From NCBI RefSeq assembly GCF_001717465.1, contig NZ_CP017074.1:2074873-2138872 (forward strand): a stretch of DNA of 64,000 nt, in the 5' to 3' direction. Positions 43,277 through 51,821 of the stretch are shown here, piece after piece (the first letter of the stretch is position 1; every line of letters starts with the position of its first letter). Made by a program: the position numbers and the translations under genes. This DNA comes from Luteimonas sp. JM171 (GTDB lineage Bacteria; Pseudomonadota; Gammaproteobacteria; Xanthomonadales; Xanthomonadaceae). The notes under the pieces are model-generated. The model ran no database searches. It was not told the DNA's origin and saw only the letters and a program-made list of their open reading frames with translations.

Positions 43277-43830
43277 CGCCTCGGCTTGAAGACGCGCTTC
43301 GCGATGCGGAGATCATCCATGACTGGGACGCGATCGAGGATGCCATCGAGGACATGGCGGACGCGATCGTGGACGACTACGCCGATGACGCGGAGCCGCC
43401 GCTGTTCATCACGGTGATGCATGGCGGGCTGCACTTTGCGGCCCAACTGTCCTTTGCCCTGGGCGAGCGTGGCATGGACGTGCAGTTCGAGTACCTGCAC
43501 GCCACCCGCTACCAGGGCGGCACCACCGGGTCGCGCCTGGCCTGGCTGCACCGGCCGGCCACGCCGCTGCGCGGGCGCAATGTGATCCTCGTGGACGACA
43601 TCCTGGACGAGGGCCACACCCTGCATGCCGTGCAGCGCTGGTGCGAGGACCAGAACGCGGCCGATGTGCGCATCGCGGTGCTGGCCGAGAAGGTGCATGA
43701 GCGGCGCATCGAAGGCGTCGAGGCGGACTACTGCGGGGTCGAGGTGCCGGACCGCTATGTGTTCGGTTTCGGCATGGATTACCACGAGCAGGGCCGCAAC
43801 CTGCCGGCGATCTACGCGCTCAGGGACTGA
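43273..43830 (+). CDS. hpt: Hypoxanthine(-guanine) phosphoribosyltransferase
   Basis: The 185-aa purine salvage enzyme makes IMP or GMP from the base and PRPP. The PRPP motif is VILVDDILDEGHTL (residues about 106-119), with VMHGGLHFAA early and YVFGFGMDYHEQ near the C-terminus. It overlaps nagZ by four bases and is followed four bases later by a thioinosine phosphorylase gene that could supply hypoxanthine. Some relatives in this position are annotated as hypoxanthine-guanine enzymes. Confidence 0.92.
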   Translation: MTPRLEDALRDAEIIHDWDAIEDAIEDMADAIVDDYADDAEPPLFITVMHGGLHFAAQLSFALGERGMDVQFEYLHATRYQGGTTGSRLAWLHRPATPLRGRNVILVDDILDEGHTLHAVQRWCEDQNAADVRIAVLAEKVHERRIEGVEADYCGVEVPDRYVFGFGMDYHEQGRNLPAIYALRD

Positions 43831-43834
43831 TTGC

Positions 43835-44590
43835 GTGGAAGGGGCGGGAATCGACCTGGCGGTGATCGGCGGCACCGGCCTCTACAGGCTGGCCGGGCTG
43901 GAGGATCCCGTTGCCCACAGGCCTGACACACCCTATGGCGAGCCCTCCGGGCCGGTGCGGATCGGCCTGCTGCACGGCAGTCGGGTGGCATTCCTTGCCC
44001 GTCATGGAGAAAGCCATTCGGTTCCTCCGCACCGCATCAACTACCGGGCCAACCTGGCGGCACTGCAGCAGCTGGGCGCGCGCCGGGTGCTGGCGCTCAA
44101 CACGGTGGGCGGGATCGGCGACCGGTTCGGCCCGCGCGTATTGGCCTGCCCCGACCAGATCATCGACTACACCTGGGGCCGGATCTCGACGCTGTGCGAG
44201 GAGCCGGGCACCGAGGTGTTGCACGTGGACTTCGGCGATCCGTATACGCCGGCGCTGCGCGCGCAGGTGTTGGAAGCGGCGCACGCGGCCGGCGTGGAGA
44301 TGGTGGACGGCGGCTGCTATGGCGCCACCCAGGGCCCGCGCCTGGAGACCCGGGCCGAGATTGCACGCATGCGCCAGGACGGCTGTGACCTGGTGGGCAT
44401 GACCGGGATGCCGGAGGCGGCGCTGGCGCGCGAACTGGGGCTGGAGTACGCCTGCATCGCCATCGTTGCCAACTGGGCTGCGGGCTGTGGCGGGGCCGTG
44501 GCCCAGATCACCCTGCAGGAGGTGCTGGACAACGTGGAAGTGGCCTCCGCAGCGGTTCCCGCCGTCCTGCGGGAAATGCTCCGGCAATAA
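43835..44590 (+). CDS. S-methyl-5'-thioinosine phosphorylase
   Basis: The 251-aa member of the PNP/MTA phosphorylase family has GGTGLY at 12-17, the HRINYRAN phosphate-site region and [14 protein letters not shown]. At the purine-recognition site Asn213 (VANWAAG) replaces the Asp of MTA phosphorylases, suggesting a 6-oxopurine substrate as in Pseudomonas methylthioinosine phosphorylase. Products would be hypoxanthine and 5-methylthioribose-1-phosphate. The GTG at 43835 is the only good start before the Rossmann strand. It lies four bases after hpt. Confidence 0.86.
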   Translation: MEGAGIDLAVIGGTGLYRLAGLEDPVAHRPDTPYGEPSGPVRIGLLHGSRVAFLARHGESHSVPPHRINYRANLAALQQLGARRVLALNTVGGIGDRFGPRVLACPDQIIDYTWGRISTLCEEPGTEVLHVDFGDPYTPALRAQVLEAAHAAGVEMVDGGCYGATQGPRLETRAEIARMRQDGCDLVGMTGMPEAALARELGLEYACIAIVANWAAGCGGAVAQITLQEVLDNVEVASAAVPAVLREMLRQ

Positions 44591-44595
44591 GAACG

Positions 44596-44625
44596 TTGCA
44601 AGTTGGCAACATTGCTTTGCATACT
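44596..44625 (+). promoter_or_regulatory. Promoter of first cold-shock gene
   Basis: TTGCAA and CATACT are separated by 18 bases, followed by a leader of about 55 bases before the ATG. The -35 lies in a GTTGC/GGCAAC near-palindrome. Confidence 0.5.
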
Positions 44626-44685
44626 CGGCATGCGTGTGCTGCGGAAACGCGCACGCGCATTCGTATCCAGACGAGGTGGAAGTTC

Positions 44686-44892
44686 ATGCAATACGGCACA
44701 GTGAAGTGGTTCAACGACGCGAAGGGATTCGGCTTCATCGCACCCGAAGATGGAAGTTCGGACGTGTTCGTCCATTACAGCGCGATTGATGCAACCGGTT
44801 TCCGCAGCCTGCAGGAAGGCCAGCGTGTCAGTTACGAAGTCACCCAGGGCCCCAAGGGCGCCCAGGCCTCCGGGGTGTCGCCGGTGGCCTGA
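44686..44892 (+). CDS. Cold-shock domain protein (CspA type), copy 1
   Basis: The 68-aa OB-fold RNA chaperone contains [12 protein letters not shown] (RNP1) and DVFVHYSAI (RNP2), as in CspA/CspE. It melts mRNA structures, and the family is often cold- or stress-induced. The ATG is preceded by GAGGTGGA. A strong terminator follows. A second copy of 70 aa lies at 48391-48603, differing mainly in the middle and end. Confidence 0.96.
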   Translation: MQYGTVKWFNDAKGFGFIAPEDGSSDVFVHYSAIDATGFRSLQEGQRVSYEVTQGPKGAQASGVSPVA

Positions 44893-44918
44893 TGGCTTCC
44901 GTAATCCCGAGATTGACG

Positions 44919-44945
44919 AACCCCGCATTCGTGCGGGGTTTTTTT
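44919..44945 (+). terminator. Intrinsic terminator after first csp gene
   Basis: A perfect 9-bp stem (44919-44927 with 44932-44940) has a TTCG tetraloop, and the T-run reaches seven Ts. This is the clearest intrinsic terminator in the window. Confidence 0.9.
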
Positions 44946-44981
44946 ATGCAGAATCGGGGTGAAGCCGCCAGGAGCAGGACC

Positions 44982-46619
44982 ATGGAAGCATCCGCACCCG
45001 GCCATGCCGGCACTGCCTCGAACCAGCCGCCGGAGTTCGCACCGCGCGACCTGTGGACCACGGACGCGCCGCTGCGCGAGGCGGTCGAGCGCGAGGGGGC
45101 GGCCGCCTTCTGCTCGCACCTGGCCACCTACGGTGCGCTGGCCGGCGACGAACTGTACAGCCTGGGCTTCGACGCCAACCGCGACCGGCCGCGCCTGCGT
45201 ACCCACGACAGGTTTGGCGAGCGCATCGACCGGGTGGAGTTCCATCCCCACTACCACGAGCTGATGCGGCATGCGATCGCGGGCGGGGTGACTTCGCTCT
45301 CCTGGAACGACCGGCGTCCCGGCGCGCATGTGGCGCGCGCTGCCCTGAGTTACCTGCACTACCAGGCCGAATCCGGCACCAGCTGCCCCTTGACCATGAC
45401 CCATGCCGCGGTGCCAGCGCTGCGCCGCGAGCCCGCGTTGGCCGAGTGGGCCACCAAGGCCGCGGCCACGGTCTACGACCCGGCCGACGTGCCGATTGCG
45501 CGCAAGCGCGGCGTCACCATCGGCATGGGCATGACCGAGAAGCAGGGCGGGAGCGACGTGCGCGCCAATCTCACCCGCGCGACCCCGCTGGGGGACGATG
45601 GCGGGTACGTCCTGAGCGGGCACAAATGGTTCTTCTCGGCGCCGATGTCCGATGCATTCCTCGTGCTGGCGCAGGCGCCCGGCGGCCTGGGCTGCTTCCT
45701 GCTGCCGCGCTGGCGCCCGGACGGCACCCGCAGCGGACTGCGGCTGATGCGCCTGAAGGACAAGCTTGGCGACTGGTCCAACGCCTCCAGCGAGGTCGAG
45801 TTCGACGATGCCTGGGCGCTGCGCATCGGCGAGGAAGGCCGGGGCGTGCCGGTGATCATCGAGATGGTGATGCTGACCCGCCTGGACTGCATGCTCGGCT
45901 CGTCGGGCCTGATGCGCATGGCGCTCGCCCAGGCCCTCCACCACGCGCGCCACCGCCGCACGTTCGGCAAGCGGCTGGTGGAACATGCGCTGATGCGCAA
46001 CGTGCTGGCCGATCTCGCGCTCGAGGCCGAGGCTGCGCTGGCGCTGTCGATGCGGGTGGCGCGGGCGGTGGACGCGGCGCCGGGCGATGCCACCGAAGCG
46101 GCGTTCGCGCGCATTGCCACGGCGGTGGGCAAGTACTGGATCTGCAAGCGCACCCCCGGATTCGTGGCCGAAGCCCTGGAGTGCCTGGGCGGCAACGGCT
46201 ACGTGGAAGAGGCGCTGCTCGCCCGGCTGTACCGCCAGGCGCCGCTCAATTCGATCTGGGAAGGCAGCGGCAACATCCAGTGCCTGGATGTGCTGCGCGC
46301 ACTGGGCCGGGAGCCGGCCAGCGGGCAGGCGCTGCTGGCCGAGCTCGACGCTGCTTCCGGCCTGGACCAGCACCTGGAGGCCGCCACCGCCCAGCTGCGC
46401 GCACTGCTGGCCGGTCCCGGCAACCTCCCCGAAGCCGGGGCGCGGCGCCTGGTTGCGCAGCTGGCCATGGCGTTGCAGGCCTCGGTGCTGCTGCGCGCCG
46501 GCAGTCCGGCGGCAGGCCCCTTCTGCCGCAGCCGGCTGGGCGAGGGCGCGGGCGGCGCCTTCGGCACCCTGCCGGCCGACGTGGGCTTCAGCGCCCTGCT
46601 GGAGCGCGTGCTCCCGTGA
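44982..46619 (+). CDS. aidB: AidB-like acyl-CoA dehydrogenase
   Basis: The 545-aa flavoprotein is clearly of the AidB type. It shares the N-terminal NQPPEF context, LCPITM-like SCPLTMTHAA, GMGMTEKQGGSDV, GHKWFFSAP, LKDKLG and NSIWEGSGNI with E. coli AidB. AidB is part of the adaptive response to alkylation and binds DNA; its real chemistry is unsettled. GGAG precedes the ATG at 44982. No ada or alkB gene is nearby, so its control may differ from E. coli. Confidence 0.92.
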   Translation: MEASAPGHAGTASNQPPEFAPRDLWTTDAPLREAVEREGAAAFCSHLATYGALAGDELYSLGFDANRDRPRLRTHDRFGERIDRVEFHPHYHELMRHAIAGGVTSLSWNDRRPGAHVARAALSYLHYQAESGTSCPLTMTHAAVPALRREPALAEWATKAAATVYDPADVPIARKRGVTIGMGMTEKQGGSDVRANLTRATPLGDDGGYVLSGHKWFFSAPMSDAFLVLAQAPGGLGCFLLPRWRPDGTRSGLRLMRLKDKLGDWSNASSEVEFDDAWALRIGEEGRGVPVIIEMVMLTRLDCMLGSSGLMRMALAQALHHARHRRTFGKRLVEHALMRNVLADLALEAEAALALSMRVARAVDAAPGDATEAAFARIATAVGKYWICKRTPGFVAEALECLGGNGYVEEALLARLYRQAPLNSIWEGSGNIQCLDVLRALGREPASGQALLAELDAASGLDQHLEAATAQLRALLAGPGNLPEAGARRLVAQLAMALQASVLLRAGSPAAGPFCRSRLGEGAGGAFGTLPADVGFSALLERVLP

Positions 46620-46625
46620 GCAGCT

Positions 46626-47771
46626 TCAGAGCCAGTCCTGCAGGGAAATGCCCACGCCGATGTAGGTGGCGCGGTGGTTGTAGTCGATCAGGCTCTCGCC
46701 GTAGCCGCTGAAGATCTGCACGTGGCCGCGGAACGCGCGGTGGATGGGAAATCCCCAGTCAAACTGCAGCGCCCCGTGCGAACGGTCGCCGGTGCGCAGC
46801 GAGTGCCTGGCCATCAGCGTGTAGCGGTGGCCGCCGCGCACATGGGTGAGCGTGATGTCGCCGCGGCCCATGTAGTCCTCGATGTCCGGGTTGTCGTCAT
46901 CGCTGCCGTCGGAGATCCGCACCCACGGGCGGGCCACGAGGGCCCAGGATTCGCTGTCGAAGCCGAAGTTGAACATCAGCCGGTTCCAGCTGCGCGAGAG
47001 TGGATCGCCGCGGCCATTGGACTGGTGGGTGAAACCGACCGCGGCCATCCGCCCGCGCCACCCGCCCGGCAGCCCGTAGCCGTTGCGGAACACCAGCAGT
47101 ACCTCGGGCTCGTAGTTGGTTTCGCGGAACGGCCGTGACTGGTCGCCGTTGTAGACCTGCCAGCGCGAGCTCTGGGTATAGCCCAGCCACAGGTCCCCGT
47201 TGTTGCCGAAAATGTTCTCCGCGGCCTTGGTCTTGAAGCTGAGCTGGAACTTGGCCTCGACGCTGTCGATCTGCTGGGGATCGGTGACGGTGTTGCGCGG
47301 GTTGGGCGAGGAGGGCAGCGGGTTGGTCTTGCTGGTCCACACCACTGGCAGCAGGTAGACGGGCTTGTACGCGCGCACGTTGAACAGGCCCAGCTTGGAA
47401 TCGGCGGCCAGTTCCCAGCGCGTGTCCAGCAGCGATCCCTGGCCGGCGTTGGCCACCGCGTCCGCGCGCGGGTCGCTGCTGTCGAAAGCAAACAGCCCCC
47501 GGATGTTTTGCCGGGCGCGCTCCCGCCGGCTGGCGTTGTCCTCTTCAGGCGCCTCGGCCTCGAGCGACTCGCGGGCGAGGTCGGCGGCCGCGTCGGCCTG
47601 GGCGGGATCGGGCGTCGCGCGGCCGGCGAATTCGTCGTAGCAGGCCAGCCGCTGCGCGTCGGTGGCAATCGCCGCGCAGGCTTCAAGCGTGGCAGGCCCG
47701 TCCTGCGCACTGGCGCTTGCCCCAGCCATGGCAAGTGCGGTGGCCAGGCAGGCAGTCGCGGTCGTTCTCAT
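46626..47771 (-). CDS. pldA: Outer membrane phospholipase A1
   Basis: The 381-aa beta-barrel enzyme removes mislocalised phospholipids from the outer leaflet. It has a signal peptide (1-22) and an N-terminal periplasmic stretch to about 125. The catalytic triad is H249, S251 and N263 in FTHQSNGRG/SRSWNR, and the end SGYGESLIDYN is typical. The extra 100 residues at the N-terminus, relative to E. coli, carry an ACAAI...CYDEFAG segment with two cysteines. The ATG at 47769-47771 follows an AAGGA. It ends six bases from convergent aidB. Confidence 0.94.
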   Translation of the reverse strand: MRTTATACLATALAMAGASASAQDGPATLEACAAIATDAQRLACYDEFAGRATPDPAQADAAADLARESLEAEAPEEDNASRRERARQNIRGLFAFDSSDPRADAVANAGQGSLLDTRWELAADSKLGLFNVRAYKPVYLLPVVWTSKTNPLPSSPNPRNTVTDPQQIDSVEAKFQLSFKTKAAENIFGNNGDLWLGYTQSSRWQVYNGDQSRPFRETNYEPEVLLVFRNGYGLPGGWRGRMAAVGFTHQSNGRGDPLSRSWNRLMFNFGFDSESWALVARPWVRISDGSDDDNPDIEDYMGRGDITLTHVRGGHRYTLMARHSLRTGDRSHGALQFDWGFPIHRAFRGHVQIFSGYGESLIDYNHRATYIGVGISLQDWL

Positions 47772-47802
47772 CAAGGCGTTCCTTGCATCAAGGGGAAGTC
47801 GA

Positions 47803-48300
47803 TCACGGCCAGAGCCAGGCCAGGGCGAAGATGCCGATCATCGCAAACACCGCCATCAGCTTCAGCCCCACCGCAAGCACCACGCCCACCCAGGTACCCA
47901 GGCCGACCCGGGCGGCCTGGCCCGCGGCGCCCAGGCGGCGCTGGTGCAGCAGCTCGCCGGCGGCCGCGCCGATGAAGGGACCGGCAAAAACTCCCGGCAG
48001 GCCGAAAAACATGCCGGCGAACGTGCCGATGACCGCGCCCGCCAGGGCCTTGCGGCTGGCGCCCACGCGCCTGGCGCCGACCGCGCTGGCCCAGAAATCG
48101 ACCAGGACGGTGAGCAGGGTGATCACCCCCAGCACGGTGAGCGTGACCGCGCCCACCTGCTCGAAATCTCTCACCCAGGCCGCCAGCAGCAGCCCCGCGA
48201 ATACCAGCGGCACCCCCGGCAGGGCAGGCAAAATCGCGCCTGCGAGGCCGACGAGAACCAGAATCAGGGCAAGGGCATACCAGAGCGCGGTCGGATCCAT
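47803..48300 (-). CDS. DUF456 integral membrane protein
   Basis: The 165-aa hydrophobic protein has about five membrane segments: residues 5-45 as two, then near 50-70, 85-115 and 132-163. The family pattern includes GAILPALPGVPLVFAGLLL and a Gly-rich FGLPGVFAGPFIGAAAGELL. DUF456 function is unknown. It lies 31 bases upstream of pldA on the same strand, so the two may be co-transcribed, and it is divergent from the second cold-shock gene. Confidence 0.85.
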   Translation of the reverse strand: MDPTALWYALALILVLVGLAGAILPALPGVPLVFAGLLLAAWVRDFEQVGAVTLTVLGVITLLTVLVDFWASAVGARRVGASRKALAGAVIGTFAGMFFGLPGVFAGPFIGAAAGELLHQRRLGAAGQAARVGLGTWVGVVLAVGLKLMAVFAMIGIFALAWLWP

Positions 48301-48304
48301 CGAA

Positions 48305-48333
48305 TTGCAATTTCAAATGTGCCGGGGTAGTTT
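48305..48333 (+). promoter_or_regulatory. Possible promoter of second cold-shock gene
   Basis: TTGCAA and TAGTTT are separated by 17 bases in the AT-rich gap. The -35 lies inside the perfect palindrome AATTGCAATT (48303-48312). The same TTGCAA begins the other csp promoter. Confidence 0.3.
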
Positions 48334-48390
48334 TTTTTCGCCGGAGATTACCGGCAGTCCTCATCGGCAAGCCCCGTGGAGTGCGTGAGC

Positions 48391-48603
48391 ATGGCAGAAC
48401 GTGAGATTGGTACCGTGAAGTGGTTCAACGACGCGAAGGGTTTCGGATTCATCAGCCGTGACAGCGGCGAGGATGTGTTCGTGCATTTCCGCGCAATCCA
48501 GATGCCGGGGTTCAAGACCCTGCAGGAAGGCCAGAAGGTGAGTTTCCTGGTCGTCCAGGGGCAGAAGGGACTGCAGGCGGACGCGGTCGAAGCCGCCGAC
48601 TGA
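48391..48603 (+). CDS. Cold-shock domain protein, copy 2
   Basis: The 70-aa CSD protein has the same [15 protein letters not shown]1 as copy 1, with DVFVHFRAI and a different centre ([17 protein letters not shown]). The ATG at 48391 follows a GGAG; an in-frame GTG 15 bases upstream is less likely. It is probably an RNA chaperone expressed under different conditions from copy 1. A terminator follows within 35 bases. Confidence 0.96.
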   Translation: MAEREIGTVKWFNDAKGFGFISRDSGEDVFVHFRAIQMPGFKTLQEGQKVSFLVVQGQKGLQADAVEAAD

Positions 48604-48635
48604 CCGGGAGTCGTTTGTCCGGTTGCCTGAAAAGC

Positions 48636-48661
48636 AAAACCCGGCCAGCGGCCGGGTTTTG
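48636..48661. terminator. Bidirectional terminator after second csp gene
   Basis: A perfect 11-bp stem (48636-48646 with 48650-48660) with an AGC loop has A-rich left and T-rich right flanks. It can end the csp transcript and the convergent glycine-zipper lipoprotein transcript. Confidence 0.85.
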
Positions 48662-48685
48662 TATTTCGACCTGGTCAGCGACGGA

Positions 48686-49165
48686 TCATTGCGCCCAGGC
48701 GCGCCCATCCTGGACCCGCACGTAGGAGCCTTCCTGCAGGCCGGACACATCCGACTGCGTCAGCACGGTGCTGCGCCCGTCGTCCATGCGCACGTGCACG
48801 TGGTAGACGTAGCCCCCCTGGGTCCTGTTCTGGATGGCGTTGCCCGCGATCGCACCGGCAACGGCGCCGCCGGCCGTGGCGACGTTGCGGCGGCCCTGGC
48901 TGTCGGTATTGCGGCGGGCCAGTTCCTTGCCGGCCACCGCGCCCACCACGCCACCCAGTACCGGCCCCACGACGTTGGGGGAGTCATCCACCGGACGGCG
49001 ATCGATCCGCGTCACGGTGCCGCAGCTCTGGCACTGTCCGGCGCCGTAGCCGTAACCGCCAGCGCCGTACCCCGGCCCATAGCCGCCGGCAGGGGCGGTG
49101 GCGCAGCCCGCGAGGGCCAGCGATGCCGATACCAGGGCGACGCCGCCGATCTGTCTGATGTTCAT
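48686..49165 (-). CDS. Glycine-zipper 2TM lipoprotein
   Basis: The 159-aa outer-membrane lipoprotein has lipobox ALAGC, so Cys21 is lipidated. A Gly/Tyr-rich linker follows, then two glycine-zipper helices (GPVLGGVVGAVAGK; AGGAVAGAIAGNAI) as in SlyB and the 17-kDa antigen family, and a small C-terminal beta domain with VRMDDGRS. Such proteins may stabilise the outer membrane under stress. The ATG is preceded by AGGAGTGAGG. Confidence 0.88.
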   Translation of the reverse strand: MNIRQIGGVALVSASLALAGCATAPAGGYGPGYGAGGYGYGAGQCQSCGTVTRIDRRPVDDSPNVVGPVLGGVVGAVAGKELARRNTDSQGRRNVATAGGAVAGAIAGNAIQNRTQGGYVYHVHVRMDDGRSTVLTQSDVSGLQEGSYVRVQDGRAWAQ

Positions 49166-49292
49166 GACCTCACTCCTGTCGTGTCGGGACGGCTCGACGA
49201 TAGGAACGACCGGGTGAACAGTGTGCCAACCGCGGCGGCCACACCTGCCGGATTGCAAGCGTCCGTTCAGCCGGCGTCGGCGCCGCGATCGC

Positions 49293-49742
49293 TCAGCTGC
49301 GGAAATCCTGATGGCAGGCGCGGCAGGATTCGCGGATGCGCTTGTTGGACGCGGCCAGCCCGGTGCAATTGATGGGCGGAGAGGCCAGGGCATCATCCAG
49401 CACCGCGCGCATGTCGGCGGCGTGCTGGACGTAGCGCCGGTTCTCGGCAAGCCCCGGGAAGGCCGGCTCAAGGTCCTCGGCCATCGTGCGCAGCGCGCGC
49501 AGGTGAGGCAGCACGTCGGTGGCATTGCAGCGGTTTTCCTCGCCGCGCGCGAGCAGCTGGCCCATGTGCCATTGCTGCACGTGCATCACGCTGGAAGGGA
49601 AGTGGTCCGCCCGCGCCTGCAGCGCCCTGACCACCATCACCGTGGCAAAGATGCCCAACGCCAGCCCGAGCAGGAACAGGAACAGGTAGCGCGCGGCCGC
49701 GGACGGCTGCTGGTTCTGCGGCTTGGATTCGGGCAGGGACAT
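49293..49742 (-). CDS. Membrane-anchored cytochrome c'-like protein
   Basis: The 149-aa protein has an N-terminal anchor (residues 20-38). The periplasmic helical domain ends in the haem-binding motif C140-R-A-C143-H144, five residues from the C-terminus. The C-terminal position of CxxCH is typical of cytochrome c'. Two additional cysteines (C72, C126) could form a disulphide. Cytochromes c' bind NO or CO, but whether this one does is unknown. It stands alone between a lipoprotein gene and tcdA. Without haem staining a cytochrome assignment rests on the motif. Confidence 0.7.
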   Translation of the reverse strand: MSLPESKPQNQQPSAAARYLFLFLLGLALGIFATVMVVRALQARADHFPSSVMHVQQWHMGQLLARGEENRCNATDVLPHLRALRTMAEDLEPAFPGLAENRRYVQHAADMRAVLDDALASPPINCTGLAASNKRIRESCRACHQDFRS

Positions 49743-49812
49743 CGATGGGCTCCATGGTCGGGAAACAGCTCAACAGTATCGCCCATGGGCCCGGCATTTC
49801 GTCCCCCGCTAT

Positions 49813-49818
49813 TAGAAT
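49813..49818 (+). promoter_or_regulatory. Putative -10 box of tcdA (leaderless start)
   Basis: TAGAAT ends six bases before the tcdA ATG at 49825, and no Shine-Dalgarno is seen. This would place the start of transcription at the start codon. Confidence 0.42.
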
Positions 49819-49824
49819 GTACGC

Positions 49825-50616
49825 ATGGATCGCGACTGGACCGACCGCTTCGGCGGCATCAACCGCCTGTATGGGAGCGGCGCGCTCGAGCGGCTGTCGC
49901 GCACGCACGTGGCCGTGGTGGGCCTGGGCGGGGTGGGCTCGTGGACCGTGGAGGCGCTGGCGCGCAGCGGGGTGGGGCGCCTGACCCTGATCGACGCCGA
50001 CGACCTGTGCCTGTCCAATACCAACCGCCAGCTGCCGGCGCTTGAGGGGCAGTACGGCCGCGGCAAGGCCGAGGCCATGGCCGAGCGCTGCCTGGCGATC
50101 AACCCGAAGCTCCGGGTGGAACCGGTCGCCAGCTTCCTCACCCCTGGCAACCTCCAGGAGCTGCTCGGGCCCGGGTTCGACCTGGTGCTGGATGCCTGCG
50201 ACAGCTTCCGCACCAAGGTTGAGGCGATCGCCTGGTGCCGGCGGCGCAAGCAGCCGGTGATGACGGTCGGCGCGGCCGGCGGCCGGGTGGATCCGACCCT
50301 GGTGCGGGTGCGCGACCTGTCGCGGACCGAGCACGATGCGATGCTGGCCCTGGTGCGCAAGAAGCTGCGCGCGGACTTCAATTTCCCGCGCGGGCCCAAG
50401 CGCTACTTCGGGGTGCCGGCCGTGTACTCGCTGGAGAACGTGCGCTATCCGCAGGCCGATGGCAGCGTCTGCGGCACGCGGCCGAAGCTGGATCCGGAGG
50501 CCGCGCTCAAGCTCGACTGCGGCGCCGGACTGGGCGCCGCCACCCACATCACCGGCACGTTCGCGTTCGTGGCGGCCGGCAAGGCCATCGGGATGCTCCT
50601 GCGCCAGCAGGACTGA
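49825..50616 (+). CDS. tcdA: tRNA threonylcarbamoyladenosine dehydratase (t6A cyclase)
   Basis: The 263-aa E1-like enzyme converts t6A37 of tRNA to its cyclic form using ATP. The nucleotide-binding GLGGVGSW is at 33-40. Further signatures are NRQLPAL, DACDSFRTK and GAAGGRVDPT. Sulfur for the reaction comes from CsdA/CsdE in E. coli; these are not seen here. It is divergent from the cytochrome c'-like gene and convergent with tatD, with nine bases between. Confidence 0.93.
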   Translation: MDRDWTDRFGGINRLYGSGALERLSRTHVAVVGLGGVGSWTVEALARSGVGRLTLIDADDLCLSNTNRQLPALEGQYGRGKAEAMAERCLAINPKLRVEPVASFLTPGNLQELLGPGFDLVLDACDSFRTKVEAIAWCRRRKQPVMTVGAAGGRVDPTLVRVRDLSRTEHDAMLALVRKKLRADFNFPRGPKRYFGVPAVYSLENVRYPQADGSVCGTRPKLDPEAALKLDCGAGLGAATHITGTFAFVAAGKAIGMLLRQQD

Positions 50617-50625
50617 CCGGCGGCG

Positions 50626-51402
50626 CTAGCCGGGCGCAGGCAGGTTGAAGAGCCGGCGCGCGTTGTCCGTGGTGGCCGCGGCGATCTCGCCCCGGTCCTG
50701 GCCGCGCAGCCCGGCAATGGTGTCCAGCACCCGGACCACGAGCGCAGGCTCGTTGCGTCCGCCCCGGTTGCCGGCGTCGGGCTGGTCGGGGGCGTCGGTT
50801 TCCAGTAGCAGGTGTTCCAGCGGCATGTCGGCCACCAGCCGGCGCAGCCGTCGCGCGCGCTCGTAGGTCACCGGGCCGCCGATGCCGAGCATGAATCCCA
50901 GGTCCCAAAGCTGTTCAGCCTGTTGCCGGCTGCCGGAGAAGCTGTGCAACACGCCGCGCAGCCCGCCCACTTTCCGGATCGAGGCGATCACCGCGTCCAC
51001 CGCCCGCCGCGCGTGCACCACCAGCGGCAGGTCGTGCTCGCGGGCGAGCCTGAGCTGCCCGTCGAAGTAGTGCTGCTGCTGTTCCCGATCCAGTCCGTCG
51101 ACCCAGTAGTCCAGGCCGCACTCGCCAACGGCCACCGGGCGTTCGCGCTCGATCCAGTCCCCGAGTTCCTCGAGGTGCCCGGGCCGATGGTGTTCGAGGA
51201 ACGTGGGATGCAGGCCGTAGGCCGGATGCAGCCCGTCGCCGGCCGCGCACACATCGCGCAGCCCCGGCCACGCGTCCGCGTGGGTGGCGGGCACCACCTG
51301 CGCACGCACCCCGGCCTCGCGGGCGCGCGCCACCACCTCATCGCGATCCGGGTCGAACTCGGCTGCGTCCAGGTGGCAGTGGGTATCGACCAGCGCGGCC
51401 AT
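50626..51402 (-). CDS. TatD-family metal-dependent hydrolase
   Basis: The 258-aa TIM-barrel hydrolase has metal ligands DTHCHLD (H8, H10), GECGLDY and a later DAPDQP with the conserved Asp. It is a cytoplasmic DNase or deoxyribonuclease-like enzyme of the TatD/YcfH/YjjV group. The mid-gene VLHSFSG is typical. The start codon overlaps the stop of the upstream DUF6116-like gene by one base. Which paralogue it is cannot be decided. Confidence 0.9.
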   Translation of the reverse strand: MAALVDTHCHLDAAEFDPDRDEVVARAREAGVRAQVVPATHADAWPGLRDVCAAGDGLHPAYGLHPTFLEHHRPGHLEELGDWIERERPVAVGECGLDYWVDGLDREQQQHYFDGQLRLAREHDLPLVVHARRAVDAVIASIRKVGGLRGVLHSFSGSRQQAEQLWDLGFMLGIGGPVTYERARRLRRLVADMPLEHLLLETDAPDQPDAGNRGGRNEPALVVRVLDTIAGLRGQDRGEIAAATTDNARRLFNLPAPG

Positions 51403-51644
51403 CAGCGCTCGCGCCTGGCCTGGCCGTCAATCGGCGGCCGGCCGCCGCCGGGAGGGGAAGGCGCGTTCCGTTTGCGGCCGGCGAGCAGCAGCGTGCCCAG
51501 GCCAAGCAGCAGCTCGTCCACCAGCGGCAGCGGGTCCGGCACCACCAGCGTGAGCAAAAACAGCCCCGCGGTGACCATGAAGAGCCGCGGATAGCTGAGC
51601 CGCCCGAGCCAGGCCAGCAGCGGGCCCATCAGGAGATGTCGCAT
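51402..51644 (-). CDS. Small membrane protein (DUF6116-like)
   Basis: The 80-aa protein has two hydrophobic stretches (about residues 4-15 and 22-55, YPRLFMVTAGLFLLTLVVPDPLP as a whole) and a charged Pro/Gly/Arg tail. It resembles small xanthomonad proteins annotated as DUF6116. No function is known. Translation is probably coupled to tatD through the TGATG overlap. Confidence 0.7.
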   Translation of the reverse strand: MRHLLMGPLLAWLGRLSYPRLFMVTAGLFLLTLVVPDPLPLVDELLLGLGTLLLAGRKRNAPSPPGGGRPPIDGQARRER

Positions 51645-51783
51645 GGGAGGCTCCGTGCAATGGCGATGGGGTCACGCTATCACGCGTTTCGCGAGGCGAC
51701 GTTCATGCCTGCGTCATGCTCGCGCGATCCAGCCGCCGACTGTTCAGCTTGGGCATGGTGTGATCTGGGGGCGAACAAAAGAA

Positions 51784-51802
51784 GGCAGGCGCGGGGCCTG
51801 CC
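51784..51802 (+). other. Hairpin in leader of glycine-zipper gene
   Basis: A 7-bp GGCAGGC/GCCTGCC stem with a GCGGG loop lies eight bases before the AAAGGAG ribosome site. It could be an upstream terminator remnant or could influence translation. Confidence 0.4.
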
Positions 51803-51821
51803 GGTTTCAAAGGAGCGCGAC

